A stretch of DNA of 60,986 nt from Opitutia bacterium (GTDB lineage Bacteria; Verrucomicrobiota; Verrucomicrobiae; Opitutales; Opitutaceae). The stretch covers positions 1 to 60,986 of the forward strand of contig CANEVO010000009.1 in assembly GCA_947442255.1 (NCBI GenBank), given 5' to 3'. Position 1 is the first letter of the stretch; the number at the start of each line of letters is the position of its first letter. The position numbers and the translations under genes were made by a program. This document shows, in pieces, positions 16,731 to 26,375 of this stretch. The notes below the pieces were generated by a model. The model had not been told where the DNA came from, did not search any database, and saw nothing but the letters and a program-made list of their open reading frames with translations.

Positions 16731-17573
16731 GTGAACATCGGCATTTTCGCCAAGATCTTCGAGCCCCGGCTGATCAACGAACTCTTCGCTTCGGTCGCCG
16801 CCGCAGGGTACGCGAGTGTCCAGTTTAACCTCACTTGCGTGGGACTGCCGGTGCTGCCGGACGAACCGGTGCCGGAATCAGTCCTCGCGGAAATTGCCGC
16901 CGCGTCCCGCCGGCACGGGATCGCGATCCCGGCGATTTCCGGCACCTTCAACATGATCCACCCTGACCGAGAGGTCGTCGCGGCGGGGATTCGGGGACTG
17001 CATCGGTTGGGGAACGTTTGCCGTCGGCTGGAGATTCCGGTCATCACCTTGTGCACGGGCACGCGCTCGCTCGAAAGCATGTGGCATGAGCACCCGGACA
17101 ATGGCACCGATGCCGCCTGGCAGGATCTCGTGGCGGCGATGCGGCAGGCGCTGGACGCAACGGCGGGCGATGTCGGCCTGGCCATCGAGCCGGAGCCGGC
17201 GAACGTGATCCATTCGGCCCCGGCGGCGAGGCGGCTCTGCGACGAGATTGGCGATCGCCGTCTCGGCGTGACGCTCGACGCGGCCAACTTGATTCACGGG
17301 CATTCCGCCGCGGACGATCGGGCGATCTTCGACGAGGCCTTCGCGCTGCTGTCGGATCGAATCTTCCTGGCCCACGCCAAAGATCGCATGGCCGATGGCA
17401 CGGTTTGTCCAGCAGGCCGCGGGGTCGTCGATTTTCCCTACTTCGTCGAGCGATTGCGGGCGGTCGCTTTTAGCGGCGCCCTCATCGCGCACGGTTTCGA
17501 CGACACAGAAGCCGCGCCGACGGCCGACTATCTGAAGCGCGTCCTGCACACTCACGGGCCGACGCATGCCTGA
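16731..17573 (+). CDS. TIM-barrel sugar isomerase/epimerase (xylose isomerase-like; hydroxypyruvate isomerase-type)
   Basis: This is a 280-residue protein of the AP endonuclease 2/xylose isomerase-like TIM-barrel fold. Recognisable strands are the N-terminal MNIGIFAKIF, the Glu of LAIEPEPANV, the Asp/Asn of GVTLDAANLIHGHS and the late HAKDRMADGT, which are the usual metal-binding positions. There is no signal peptide, so it is cytoplasmic. The start is a GTG at 16731, fitting the family N-terminus. The substrate is unknown. The neighbouring dehydrogenase and large cytochrome suggest sugar or sugar-acid catabolism, which is inferred. Confidence 0.85.
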   Translation: MNIGIFAKIFEPRLINELFASVAAAGYASVQFNLTCVGLPVLPDEPVPESVLAEIAAASRRHGIAIPAISGTFNMIHPDREVVAAGIRGLHRLGNVCRRLEIPVITLCTGTRSLESMWHEHPDNGTDAAWQDLVAAMRQALDATAGDVGLAIEPEPANVIHSAPAARRLCDEIGDRRLGVTLDAANLIHGHSAADDRAIFDEAFALLSDRIFLAHAKDRMADGTVCPAGRGVVDFPYFVERLRAVAFSGALIAHGFDDTEAAPTADYLKRVLHTHGPTHA

Positions 17574-17698
17574 TCGGGGCATCACACTATTCGGCTGGCG
17601 GGCGGGACGTTTCCGATTATCAGAAAGCTGGACCCTGACACCGGCGTCCCTAGTGAAATTCCGCCCCGGCCGGTGACTTCCCGCATCCCCTTATTCCC

Positions 17699-20623
17699 AT
17701 GATCTCCGACTCGCTTTGTTCTGCCGCCGTTCGTCAAGGCGGCCTTTGGTTGTCGGCCCGCCGCTGGGTGGCGCCCGCGTTGATGGGCAGCGCCCTGATT
17801 GTCGCGTCGTCTGTTCGTGGCGCCACCGCGTTCCCGGCGGCGGAAGTCGCCGACTTCACCGATCGGCACTGCTCCACCTGCCACAACGACGTCGACAAGG
17901 AAGCCGGACTCGACCTGACGAGCCTCACGTTTCAACCCAACGACCCGGCCAATTTCGCGACCTGGGTGAAGGTCCATGATCGCGTCCAGACCGGCGAGAT
18001 GCCGCCGAAGGAAAAGAAGCAGCCCGCCGCCGCCGAGCTTTCCGGATTTGTGAAATCCATGGCGAGTTCGCTGCTCGAGACCGAGACCGAGATTCTTGCG
18101 CGCAACGGCCGCGCCACCCGGCGCCGGCTTAATCGCACGGAGTACGAGAACGCCCTTCGCGACATCCTTCAGGCCCCGTGGGTGCAGGTAAAGGAGCAGC
18201 TCCCGGAAGACGGCGAGGCCTTTCGGTTCAATAAGGTGAGCAACGCGCTCGACGTCTCGCACGTGCACATGAGCCGGTATATGAGCGCGGCCGACTACGC
18301 GATGCGCCAGGCGATGGCCGCCCAATTTACCCGGCCGCCGACGACGACCAAGCGTTACTACGCCCGCCAGAGCATGGCGTATGGCGCGGTGGACAATAAT
18401 CCCGACCGCGGTCGTTTCCCGGTGCTGAATTCCGGTCCCGATCCGGACGTCGCTCTCCGCAAGTCCCCCATCACTGTCGGCGAAGCCGACCCGATGAAAC
18501 GCGAGCAGGAGGCGATGGGTTGGACGGCGAGCAGCTACGTCACTGGATTCAATTCCGACTGGAACACCGGGTTTCGCGCGCCGGTGGCCGGCCGTTACCG
18601 GATCCGTTTCAGCGGCTATTCGATCTGGGTCGGCCCGAACGGCATTCGCACCCCGACGGTGACCTTCATTGGCAAGACCCCCAAGGGCGGGGACCCGCAG
18701 GCCATCGCCGTGCTGCCGCCGGAATGGTACCGGCCCAATTACTGGGATATTTCCAAGGGCCGCCGCAACGAGCCGATTTCCGTCTACGCGAAGGGTGGGC
18801 TGACCAACCGGCTGCTGGGCGGCTTCGACCTCACCCCGGAACCGACGATCAACCGGTTGGACGACGTGTGGCTCGTGGCGAACGAACACCTGATGACGGA
18901 TTCGACGCGTTTCTTCCGTTCCCGTCCCACGGGTTCGCCCGATGGCTTCACCAATCCGCTGGCCCGACGCGATGGCATGCCGGGCGTGGCATTCCAATGG
19001 GTGGAGGTCGAGGGTCCCCTCTATGACGACAACACGACGGCGGGCTACCGGCACATGTTTAGCGATCTGTCGTTGCGCCAGGTCGAAGGCGACGGAACCG
19101 GCGTGTTGATCGAGACGGTGGATGCTTCTCCCGCGTCGGCCACTGGCCGCGGTCGCGGCGGTCGGGGGCAACGCGAAGGTGGGGCGAACTTCACCCCGGC
19201 CGTGCCGCCGGCCCAGCCCAGTCTCGCGTATCAGGCCACGATGGCGGCCCGCGCTCTCCCCAACGGTGGGCTCGGAGCCGGCGGCCTGGGTAATGTTTCG
19301 CGGCTGAAGGCCACGAAGGTGGAGGTTGCGTCCGCCAATCCGAAGCAGGACGCCGAGCGGCTGCTGCGCGGCTTCATGGCCCGCGGGTATCGCCGGCCGG
19401 TGCAGGAAGCTGACGTTCAACTCTTCCTCAAGCTGATCAATAACCGGCTCGATGCCGGGCTCGGTTTTGCGGGGGCGATGCTTTCCGGCTACACGGCGGT
19501 GCTGTCGTCCCCTGAATTCGTCTTCGTCGACGATCAGCCGGGCCGGCTCGACAACCATGCCCTCGCCACGCGGCTCGCGCTTTTCCTCTGGAACAGCGAG
19601 CCGGATGCGGCTCTCCGGCAGCGGGCTGCGCGCGGCGAACTCGTGCGCTCCGAGGTGTTGAAGGCGGAGACTGCGCGGATGCTTGCGGATCCCAAGGCCC
19701 AGCGGTTCGTGAACGCGTTCCTCGACTACTGGCTCGAGGTTCGCCGGATGGAGGAAACCACGCCGTCGACCTCGCTCTACAACGATTACTATCTCGACGA
19801 TTCACTGGTCGAGGCGTCGCTCGCCGAGCCGCGGCTCTTCTTCACGGAACTGCTTCAGCGGAATCTGCCCGCGCGCAACATCGTCGATTCCGACTTCACC
19901 TACCTGAACGGCCGGCTCGCCCAGCACTATGGCATCGAGGGCGTCCACGGTTATGCGATGCGCCGCCAGGCGCTGCCGAAGAACAGCGTCCGCGGTGGCA
20001 TGATGACCCAGGCGATCGTCCTCAAGGTCACCGCCAACGGCACGACCACGTCGCCGGTGCTGCGCGGGAAATGGATCATGGAGCGGGTCATCGGCTTCGA
20101 CATGCCGTTGCCGCCGGCCGCCGTGCCCGCGGTCGAGCCGGACATCCGCGGCGCCGTGACGATTCGCCAGCAACTTGACAAGCACCGCGCGGACGAGAGT
20201 TGCGCGATGTGCCATCGCAAGATCGATCCCCCGGGCTTCGCGCTCGAGAGCTTCGATGTCATGGGGGCGTGGCGCGATCGCTACCGCGCGGAATCGAAGG
20301 ATGCGACGCCGGTCCTCGGCTTTGGCAAGAACGGCTGGCCGTACACCTTCCATTATGCGCTGCCCGTGGATCCGAGCGGCGAGTTGCCGGGCGGACGCGC
20401 GTTCAAGGACATCCGGGAATTCAAGCAGCTCCTCCTCCAGGACGAACCGCAGATTGCCCGCAACTTCGTGCGGCAGCTCTCCGTATACGCCACCGGCGCC
20501 CCGGTCCGCTTCAGCGATCGCCCGAAGATCGAGGAAATTCTCCAGCAGGCGCGTGGCAGCGAGTACGGCGTCCGCTCGCTGATCGACGAACTGGTTCAGA
20601 GCGATCTGTTCCGGAGCAAGTGA
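17699..20623 (+). CDS. Large secreted cytochrome-like protein with DUF1587/DUF1592/DUF1588 architecture
   Basis: This 974-residue exported protein is of the kind abundant in Planctomycetes and Verrucomicrobia. The order is a signal peptide (about 24-42), a heme c domain (CSTCH 58-62, Met in GEMPPKEKK), a DUF1587-type segment (RRRLNRTEYENALRDIL), DUF1592/1588-type regions, and a second heme site CAMCHRKIDPPGFALESFD (starting at 835), typical of DUF1588/1585. A Gly/Arg-rich low-complexity insert (GRGRGGRGQREGG) lies near residue 482. The function is unproven in the family; involvement in extracellular redox or polysaccharide breakdown is proposed. The usual DUF1552 partner gene is not adjacent. 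Confidence 0.9.
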   Translation: MISDSLCSAAVRQGGLWLSARRWVAPALMGSALIVASSVRGATAFPAAEVADFTDRHCSTCHNDVDKEAGLDLTSLTFQPNDPANFATWVKVHDRVQTGEMPPKEKKQPAAAELSGFVKSMASSLLETETEILARNGRATRRRLNRTEYENALRDILQAPWVQVKEQLPEDGEAFRFNKVSNALDVSHVHMSRYMSAADYAMRQAMAAQFTRPPTTTKRYYARQSMAYGAVDNNPDRGRFPVLNSGPDPDVALRKSPITVGEADPMKREQEAMGWTASSYVTGFNSDWNTGFRAPVAGRYRIRFSGYSIWVGPNGIRTPTVTFIGKTPKGGDPQAIAVLPPEWYRPNYWDISKGRRNEPISVYAKGGLTNRLLGGFDLTPEPTINRLDDVWLVANEHLMTDSTRFFRSRPTGSPDGFTNPLARRDGMPGVAFQWVEVEGPLYDDNTTAGYRHMFSDLSLRQVEGDGTGVLIETVDASPASATGRGRGGRGQREGGANFTPAVPPAQPSLAYQATMAARALPNGGLGAGGLGNVSRLKATKVEVASANPKQDAERLLRGFMARGYRRPVQEADVQLFLKLINNRLDAGLGFAGAMLSGYTAVLSSPEFVFVDDQPGRLDNHALATRLALFLWNSEPDAALRQRAARGELVRSEVLKAETARMLADPKAQRFVNAFLDYWLEVRRMEETTPSTSLYNDYYLDDSLVEASLAEPRLFFTELLQRNLPARNIVDSDFTYLNGRLAQHYGIEGVHGYAMRRQALPKNSVRGGMMTQAIVLKVTANGTTTSPVLRGKWIMERVIGFDMPLPPAAVPAVEPDIRGAVTIRQQLDKHRADESCAMCHRKIDPPGFALESFDVMGAWRDRYRAESKDATPVLGFGKNGWPYTFHYALPVDPSGELPGGRAFKDIREFKQLLLQDEPQIARNFVRQLSVYATGAPVRFSDRPKIEEILQQARGSEYGVRSLIDELVQSDLFRSK

Positions 20624-20681
20624 CCGGCGCGCGGATCTTTTCTGGCTTCGATCTTCATGGGGCTCGTTCGGGCCGGGTTTG

Positions 20682-20706
20682 AGCCGGAATCCAGGAAGCC
20701 AGGAAT
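20682..20706. repeat. Single arm of a GAGCC...AGGAA repeat
   Basis: The stretch beginning GAGCCGGAATCCAGGAAGCC resembles the arms of the inverted repeat at 34321-34421 (GAGCCTGAAGCCAGGAA). It lies in the spacer between the large cytochrome gene and the PPC-domain gene. Confidence 0.5.
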
Positions 20707-20833
20707 CGGCCCCAACCTCACTTCCCGGCCTTCCGGTTGCTCCTTTTCCAGTGCAACGGCTCGACTCGGTGAAATCGGTGCCGCCCGTCGGCACGTTCGC
20801 TTCGCTTGTTCGTGGGTGATCCGTTCAGCTCGA

Positions 20834-20903
20834 GTAGCGCCGGTCTCCGACCGGCGAAAAGCGCACGACATCTCCTCTTTCGCCGGTCAGAGACCGGCGC
20901 TAC
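20834..20903. repeat. Family B REPIN-like inverted repeat, copy 2
   Basis: Two outward arms, each GTAG + CGCCGGTC / GACCGGCG with a TCC or TCT loop followed by AAA, flank a 22-base centre. It is the most symmetric family B copy. Confidence 0.92.
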
Positions 20904-21006
20904 CGAGGAAACGGATTTACCATCAATCATCCCGCGCTAAGGTCTCGGCCTGCGACGTGCGCCTCCGCTGATCCTCTGCGTTTGGGTGTTCGTCAGCACT
21001 AACCCC

Positions 21007-21555
21007 ATGAAACCACTGCTGCCTCTCCTCCTTTTCCTTATCGCCGTCACGGCGGTTACCGCCACGGAAACCAAGACCGAGATCGTCAACGCCACCTCGC
21101 CCGCCGAGGATGGGAAAGCGAATAGCCCGTCCGTCCCCGACGTCTATGCAATCGACGGCAAGTTCGATCGCGTCGTGATCCTGCGCTTCAAGCACGATGT
21201 GGATCTGCTGGCCGGGCTCGAACGGGTGGTGAAGGAGCAGAAGATCAAGAACGGGGTCATCCTGGCCGGCATCGGGTCCGTTCGCGGCTATCATTACCAT
21301 GTCGTGAGCAACCGAACTTTCCCCTCGAAGAACGTGTTCATGCGGGACCCCGAGACCCCGGCCGATATCGCTGGGATGAACGGCTACGTGATCAACGGAA
21401 AGCTGCATCCGCACATTACCTTCGCGACCGACAAGAGCGCGTTTGGTGGCCATCTCGAGCCCGACACCCGGGTCTTCACCTTCGCCGTGGTCACGATCGG
21501 CGTGCTGGCCGACGGGGCCGATCTGAGCCGGATCGACGACAAGAATTATCGGTAA
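21007..21555 (+). CDS. Exported PPC/DUF296-domain protein
   Basis: The product has 182 residues: a signal peptide (MKPLLPLLLFLIAVTAVTA, cleavage near residue 19-20), a short linker, then a PPC (DUF296) domain from about residue 50. That domain shows VVILRFKHDVDLLAGL, GVILAGIGSVRG and HPHITFATDKSAFGGHLEPDT, with the conserved His residues likely binding metal. PPC domains are found alone in bacteria and with AT-hooks in plants; the bacterial role is unclear. Export is unusual for this family. The ATG at 21007 is preferred because the signal peptide starts there. Confidence 0.85.
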   Translation: MKPLLPLLLFLIAVTAVTATETKTEIVNATSPAEDGKANSPSVPDVYAIDGKFDRVVILRFKHDVDLLAGLERVVKEQKIKNGVILAGIGSVRGYHYHVVSNRTFPSKNVFMRDPETPADIAGMNGYVINGKLHPHITFATDKSAFGGHLEPDTRVFTFAVVTIGVLADGADLSRIDDKNYR

Positions 21556-21614
21556 GATCTGGGCGGCGGACGAGGACGTCCGGCCTCTAGGGCATTCCGG
21601 GTTGAAAATGCCCG

Positions 21615-21702
21615 AAAACCGCGCCGCGGTTTTGCCTCGGCTTCGACTGGCGAAGCCAGCCGAAGCCCCGCGATTGCGTTTGCCCCGACCAGGGGCAAAC
21701 GC
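21615..21702. promoter_or_regulatory. Three stacked perfect hairpins in the leader of lysS
   Basis: Three inverted repeats follow one another in the 168-base spacer before lysS: AAAACCGCG-C-CGCGGTTTT (21615-21633), GGCTTCG-ACTGG-CGAAGCC (21639-21657) and GCGTTTGCCCC-GACCA-GGGGCAAACGC (21676-21702). The last ends 21 bases before the lysS ATG. They could end transcription from the PPC gene, structure the lysS leader, or be mobile palindromes. No T-tract or T-box sequence is seen. Confidence 0.6.
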
Positions 21703-21723
21703 CACGGTGGGCGGTTCCGTTTC

Positions 21724-23205
21724 ATGACCGACATTCCTCCAGACATCAGCCACGACCAGCATGCGGTCCGGTGCCAGAAGCTCGCCGAGATGCGCGCCGC
21801 CGGCACCGATCCGTTTCGGGCGAACTTCGCCCCAACCCATTTCTCGGGCGAGGCGATCAAAGCCTATGTGGAGGGGCAGGAGAACACCGTCCGGGTCGGG
21901 GTCGCCGGCCGGCTCGTGGTCATCCGCGACATGGGGAAGAGCCAGTTCGTCAAGCTTCTCGATCAGCAGGGCCAGATTCAGCTCTACGTGAAGAAGGATG
22001 TCGTGGGTGACGAAGCCTACGCCGCGTTCAAGAAACTCGATCTCGGCGACATCCTCGGGGCCCACGGCACGCTCTTCAAGACGAAGACCGGCGAGGTCAC
22101 GGTGCGGGTCGAGCGCTACACGCTCGTCGCCAAGGCGCTGCGGCCCCTGCCCGAAAAGTGGCATGGGCTCAGCGATCCCGAACAGGTCTATCGGCAGCGT
22201 TATCTCGATGTGATCGTGAATGCGGAATCGCGTTCGCGGCTCCTGCTGCGTTCCCGGATCGTGTCGCAAATCCGCCGTCTGCTCGAAGACCGCCAGTTTA
22301 TCGAGGTGGAAACCCCGGTGCTGGAAAGCACGGCGGGCGGTGCGGCCGCGCGCCCGTTCGTCACGCATCATAACGCCCTCGGCGTCGATTTCTTCCTGCG
22401 CATCGCGACGGAGCTGCGCCTGAAGCGGATGCTCGTCGGCGGCTTCGACCGCGTGTTCGAGATCGGTCGCATCTTCCGCAACGAGGGCGTGTCCCGCCGG
22501 CACAACCCCGAGTTCACCATGCTTGAGGTCTATCAGGCTTACAGCGACTACCGCGGGATGATGACCCTGATCCAGGACCTGCTGACCTCGCTGGTGCGCG
22601 ATGTGATCAAGCCCGCGGATGGCTCGCTCAAGATCAAGCATGCCGCGAGCGGCCAGGACATCGACTTTGGCGGCCCCTGGCGCGAGGTGCGGTATAAGGA
22701 TCTGATCAAGGAGGCAACCGGCGACGACGGCTGGTTCGAGCGGCCCAAGGCGGAGAAGATTGCGAAGGCCGAGGCCCTGGGCCTGGGCGTCAATCCCGCG
22801 TGGGAGGAATTCGAGATTACCAACGAGATCTTCTCCAAAAAGATCGAGCCCACCCTGATCCAGCCGACGTTTGTCACGCACCTGCCGAAGGAGCTGTGCC
22901 CGCTGGCCAAGTTGAACCCTGACGATCCGACCGTGCTCGATGTCTTCGAGCTGACGATCGGCGGAATGGAAGTTGCGCCGGCGTATTCCGAGCAAAACGA
23001 CCCCGAGGCCCAGCGCCAGATGTTCGAGCGGCAAGCCGGCGGGGAAAAGCAGAACATCGATCAGGACTTCCTCCTCGCGCTCGAGCATGGCATGCCGCCG
23101 GCCGGCGGCATGGGCGTTGGCATCGATCGACTTTGCATCCTCCTCACGGGCGCCGAAAGCATCCGCGACGTCATTCTCTTCCCGCAGCTCCGGCCGGGCG
23201 CCTGA
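21724..23205 (+). CDS. lysS: Lysyl-tRNA synthetase, class II
   Basis: This enzyme charges tRNA-Lys. The 493-residue protein has an N-terminal OB-fold anticodon domain (about 55-160: [23 protein letters not shown]) and the class II catalytic core: motif 1 around [12 protein letters not shown], motif 2 [20 protein letters not shown], and motif 3 [23 protein letters not shown] precedes motif 1 as usual. Length and order are normal. The ATG at 21724 follows a leader with three strong hairpins. Confidence 0.97.
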   Translation: MTDIPPDISHDQHAVRCQKLAEMRAAGTDPFRANFAPTHFSGEAIKAYVEGQENTVRVGVAGRLVVIRDMGKSQFVKLLDQQGQIQLYVKKDVVGDEAYAAFKKLDLGDILGAHGTLFKTKTGEVTVRVERYTLVAKALRPLPEKWHGLSDPEQVYRQRYLDVIVNAESRSRLLLRSRIVSQIRRLLEDRQFIEVETPVLESTAGGAAARPFVTHHNALGVDFFLRIATELRLKRMLVGGFDRVFEIGRIFRNEGVSRRHNPEFTMLEVYQAYSDYRGMMTLIQDLLTSLVRDVIKPADGSLKIKHAASGQDIDFGGPWREVRYKDLIKEATGDDGWFERPKAEKIAKAEALGLGVNPAWEEFEITNEIFSKKIEPTLIQPTFVTHLPKELCPLAKLNPDDPTVLDVFELTIGGMEVAPAYSEQNDPEAQRQMFERQAGGEKQNIDQDFLLALEHGMPPAGGMGVGIDRLCILLTGAESIRDVILFPQLRPGA

Positions 23206-23298
23206 GGGAAAGCCTCGGGTGAAAGCTGATCGCCGGGTTGAGTATGTGAATCGGTTCAATTGATTCGCACCCGGCCCCCGCCCGTCAGTTTTTCGTTC

Positions 23299-24528
23299 AT
23301 GCCCTGGTACCTCTACCTCGCCCTCAAGCAGCTCTTCCCCACCGGGCGGTTCCCGTTTTTCACGGCGATCTCGGTGATGGGCGTGGCGCTCGGTGTGATG
23401 GTGCTGACCATCGTGACCAGTGTCATGGGCGGCTTCGGGTACGAGATTCGGCGGATGATCGTCGAGACCGAGGGTGAGGTCACCGTCCGCCCCGTGTCGC
23501 TCGTGGAGGATGTCCCGGCTACCCTGGCGAAAATCCGGGCGGTGCCGGGCGTGGCCGCGGCGAGTCCGTATGCCAAGGGTCCGGTCATGGTGATGTCGCA
23601 GGGCATCCCGGCCTTTCCGGTGTTTCGCGGCCTCGACTTGGACAGCGTCAACGCCGTGACCAACCTCGCGCGCTTTGTCAGTCCCGTCGGGGCGATGGAC
23701 GATCTCGATGACGATTCGATCATCCTGAGCTCGCAGCTCGCGCAGACGCTGGGCGTGCGGCTGGGCGATGCGGTGGAAATCTATTCGCCGCTGCTGATCG
23801 AGAAACTAAAGAGCGATGAGATCTTCCTGCCACGGCCGTTCCGGGTGGTCGGCCAGCTTTACGTCGGGCATCAGCAACTCGACAGCAGCATGGTCTACGG
23901 GACCCTCCGCGCCGCGCAGGAAATCTACGGGCTCGGGCACCGCGCGCACGGCGTCAACCTCCGGCTGGCGCGGGGCGCTTCCGAGTCAACGGTCGTCGCC
24001 CGCCTCAACGCGGCGCTGCCTGGCGATCTGCACGCCTACCTGTGGATGGAGAGCTGGGCGGACTTCCTCTGGGTCCTGAATCTGGAGAAGAGCATCAATT
24101 TCTTCCTGCTCCTGTTCATCGTCATCATCGCGGCCTTCTCGGTGATGAGTTCGCTGCTGATTTCCGTCGTGCGGAAGACGCGGGAGATTGGGCTGCTCGG
24201 CGCGCTCGGAGCCAGCCCGCGGCAGGTAGCCCTGTGTTTCTGCGCGCAGGCGTTCGTGATTGGGGTGACCGGAACCGGGATCGGGCTGGCGCTCGGCTTC
24301 GGGGTGCTGGCGATTCGGAACGAGATCGTCCACGGCCTGACCAATCTCCTCCAGCGGCAGGGGACGCTGCAGCAGTTCTACCAGTTTACGGATCTCCCCT
24401 CGCACACCCTGCCGAGCGACCTAGTCGTCACCGTGGTGGCGGCGATCGTCATTTCCACGCTGGCCGGACTGCTGCCGGCCTGGCGGGCGGCGAAACTCAA
24501 ACCCGTGGAGGCGTTGCGTGGTGAGTAA
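23299..24528 (+). CDS. Lipoprotein-releasing ABC transporter permease (LolC/LolE family)
   Basis: This inner-membrane permease extracts lipoproteins for transfer to the outer membrane. The 409-residue protein has an N-terminal helix, a MacB-like periplasmic domain (about 50-250) and three C-terminal helices. The start WYLYLALKQLFPTGRFPFFT and SVMGVALGVMVLTIVTSVMGG are typical of LolC/E. The ATG at 23299 is preferred to the upstream TTG at 23260. It is followed 10 bases later by the matching ATPase gene. A single permease gene suggests a homodimeric LolF-like arrangement, unless a second copy lies elsewhere. Confidence 0.9.
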   Translation: MPWYLYLALKQLFPTGRFPFFTAISVMGVALGVMVLTIVTSVMGGFGYEIRRMIVETEGEVTVRPVSLVEDVPATLAKIRAVPGVAAASPYAKGPVMVMSQGIPAFPVFRGLDLDSVNAVTNLARFVSPVGAMDDLDDDSIILSSQLAQTLGVRLGDAVEIYSPLLIEKLKSDEIFLPRPFRVVGQLYVGHQQLDSSMVYGTLRAAQEIYGLGHRAHGVNLRLARGASESTVVARLNAALPGDLHAYLWMESWADFLWVLNLEKSINFFLLLFIVIIAAFSVMSSLLISVVRKTREIGLLGALGASPRQVALCFCAQAFVIGVTGTGIGLALGFGVLAIRNEIVHGLTNLLQRQGTLQQFYQFTDLPSHTLPSDLVVTVVAAIVISTLAGLLPAWRAAKLKPVEALRGE

Positions 24529-24538
24529 GGCCTTCGCC

Positions 24539-25222
24539 ATGAGTGAACCCGTGCTCCACGCCCAAGGGCTCGCCAAAACGTATCAGAGCGGTGACCGGCG
24601 AATCGTGGTGTTGCGCCAGGTCGATCTCGAAGTCCGCGCCGGGGAGACCGTCTCGATTCGCGGGGAATCGGGCGCGGGAAAATCAACCTTGTTGAACCTG
24701 TTCGCGGGCCTCGACACGTCGGATGCCGGCCAGCTCGCGTGGGAGGGAAAGCCGGTCGTGCTGGCCGAGGCCACGCGCCGGCGGGCGGCGTTTCTCGGGA
24801 TGGTGTTTCAGTCCTTCTACCTCATCCCGGAGATCGACGCCTTTCAGAATGTTCTGATGGCGGCGCGCATTCGGGGCGTTCCCGGTCCGGCCGAACGCGC
24901 GAAGGCGAATGTTCTGCTGCGGCGCGTCGGCCTGTCGGAGCGGGCGACGCATCTGCCGGCGCAGCTTTCTGGCGGCGAGCGGCAACGGGTGGCAGTGGCG
25001 CGGGCGCTCTTAAATTCTCCGCGACTCCTGCTGGCGGACGAACCCACCGGCAATCTCGACGAGCACACGGGTGACGCCGTGGTCGAGCTGTTGCTCGCGC
25101 TCTGTCGCGAGACGGGGACCGCCTTGGTCTTGGTGACGCACAACGTGGTGCATGCCGCCAAGACCCAGCGATCGCTTTTCCTTCACGACGGAGTCCTGCG
25201 CGAGACGCGGGTGGGGGAGTGA
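24539..25222 (+). CDS. lolD: Lipoprotein-releasing ABC transporter ATP-binding protein
   Basis: This is the ATPase partner of the preceding permease. The 227-residue protein has Walker A GESGAGKS, a Q-loop in VFQSFYLIPE, signature LSGGERQRVAVARAL and Walker B LLLADEPTGNLDEHTG, all of the MacB/LolD subfamily. The ATG at 24539 lies 10 bases after the permease stop; an in-frame start at 24518 would overlap the permease. The two genes form one operon. Confidence 0.93.
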   Translation: MSEPVLHAQGLAKTYQSGDRRIVVLRQVDLEVRAGETVSIRGESGAGKSTLLNLFAGLDTSDAGQLAWEGKPVVLAEATRRRAAFLGMVFQSFYLIPEIDAFQNVLMAARIRGVPGPAERAKANVLLRRVGLSERATHLPAQLSGGERQRVAVARALLNSPRLLLADEPTGNLDEHTGDAVVELLLALCRETGTALVLVTHNVVHAAKTQRSLFLHDGVLRETRVGE

Positions 25223-25246
25223 TGGTCGCACCGCACTCTCTTGCCG

Positions 25247-25268
25247 TTCCGCCTGAAGGCGGAACTAC
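25247..25268 (-). repeat. Family E REP, single arm
   Basis: Read on the minus strand it is GTAG + TTCCGCC / GGCGGAA with loop TTCA. It lies in the spacer between lolD and the oxidoreductase gene. Confidence 0.8.
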
Positions 25269-25334
25269 CAGCCATGGTCCAGGAGTGATTCGCCCCCGGG
25301 TTTAGGGTTGAGAACGCGCACGGTAGCGGCGGCA

Positions 25335-26342
25335 ATGCCGTCGGTGTCTCAACCTCCTTCCTCCTCCTCGCCGCGGATTCGTTGCGGTGTCGCCGGCGTC
25401 GGCTCACTCGGCCAGCACCACGCCCGGATTTACGCGGCGCTCCCCGGCGCCGAACTGGTCGGGGTGTACGACGCGAATGCCGACCGTGCGGCCGAGATCG
25501 CGGCGCGCCATGGCTGCCGCAGTTTCGCGTCGCTCGAGGAACTCGGGGAGGCCTGCGATGCGATGTCGATCGTGGTGCCGACCGATCGGCATGCGACGGT
25601 GGCACTGCCGCTGCTCGCGAAGGGCTGCCATCTGTTGATCGAGAAGCCGATTTGCGCGTCGCTGGCCGAGGCGGAGCAGGTGCTCGCGGCGGCGCAGACG
25701 CACCACGCTTTGGTCCAAGTCGGGCACATCGAGCACTTCAATCCCGTGATGGGTTTCCTCGAGAAGGAAGTCAGCGCGCCGAAGTTCATCACCGCCGAGC
25801 GGCTCGCGCCCTTCACGCCGCGGGGCACGGAGGTGGGAGTGGTGCTCGATCTGATGATCCACGACATCGGGATCGTGCTGGAACTCGTGAAGTCGCCGGT
25901 GGCCTCGATCCACAGCGTGGGCGTGAGCGTGCTCTCGAAAACCGAGGACATTGCGAATGCGCGGATCCAGTTCGCCAATGGCTGTGTCGCCAATCTCAGT
26001 ACCAGCCGGATGAGCCTGAAGAAGGTGCGGGAAATCCGGGTGTTTCAGCCGACCGGCTACTTCTCCTTCGATTTCATGAACCAGACCGGGCACCTCGTGC
26101 GGAAATCCGGCATGCTCGAGTATGCCGCGAAGCTGATGAGCGGGGCGGCCAAGCCCGGCGATCTCGGGGCGGTGCCGATCGAACCGGTGCCGCTGGAGAA
26201 GGGCGAGCCGCTGGCCCTCGAGCTCGGTCACTTCGTCGACAGCGTCGCCAAGGCCAAGCAGCCGAAGGTCGGCGGGGCGCTCGGCAAGAGCGCGCTCGAG
26301 GTGGCGATCGCCATCACGGAGCAGATTCGTGCGGGCTTGTAA
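25335..26342 (+). CDS. Gfo/Idh/MocA-family oxidoreductase next to lpxB (GnnA-like candidate)
   Basis: This is a 335-residue NAD(P)-dependent dehydrogenase. The Rossmann motif GVAGVGSLGQHH (about 18-29) and the family motif LIEKPICAS are present. The C-terminal domain carries VGHIEHFNPV and a DLMIHDIGIVLEL segment with the conserved H-D. It lies 33 bases before lpxB. In organisms with 2,3-diamino lipid A, a Gfo/Idh enzyme (GnnA) oxidises UDP-GlcNAc at C3 and is often encoded beside lpx genes. That role is inferred here: no adjacent aminotransferase (GnnB) is seen, so another sugar-nucleotide function is possible. The ATG at 25335 is chosen over 25308. Confidence 0.82.
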   Translation: MPSVSQPPSSSSPRIRCGVAGVGSLGQHHARIYAALPGAELVGVYDANADRAAEIAARHGCRSFASLEELGEACDAMSIVVPTDRHATVALPLLAKGCHLLIEKPICASLAEAEQVLAAAQTHHALVQVGHIEHFNPVMGFLEKEVSAPKFITAERLAPFTPRGTEVGVVLDLMIHDIGIVLELVKSPVASIHSVGVSVLSKTEDIANARIQFANGCVANLSTSRMSLKKVREIRVFQPTGYFSFDFMNQTGHLVRKSGMLEYAAKLMSGAAKPGDLGAVPIEPVPLEKGEPLALELGHFVDSVAKAKQPKVGGALGKSALEVAIAITEQIRAGL

Positions 26343-26375
26343 GATGACCCGGTGCGGTTCCCGGTTCCTGTGGAC

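Noticed and set aside
17582..19558. A 658-codon minus-strand frame opposite the large cytochrome
   Set aside because: No domain is recognisable, and the plus strand shows CSTCH and DUF1592-type motifs.
21555..21723. T-box or lysine riboswitch in front of lysS
   Set aside because: No T-box sequence, no specifier loop pattern and no lysine-aptamer-like conserved core were found; only simple hairpins.
20923..23259. A 778-codon minus-strand frame opposite lysS
   Set aside because: It is the antisense of lysS with its class II motifs, and crosses the three leader hairpins.
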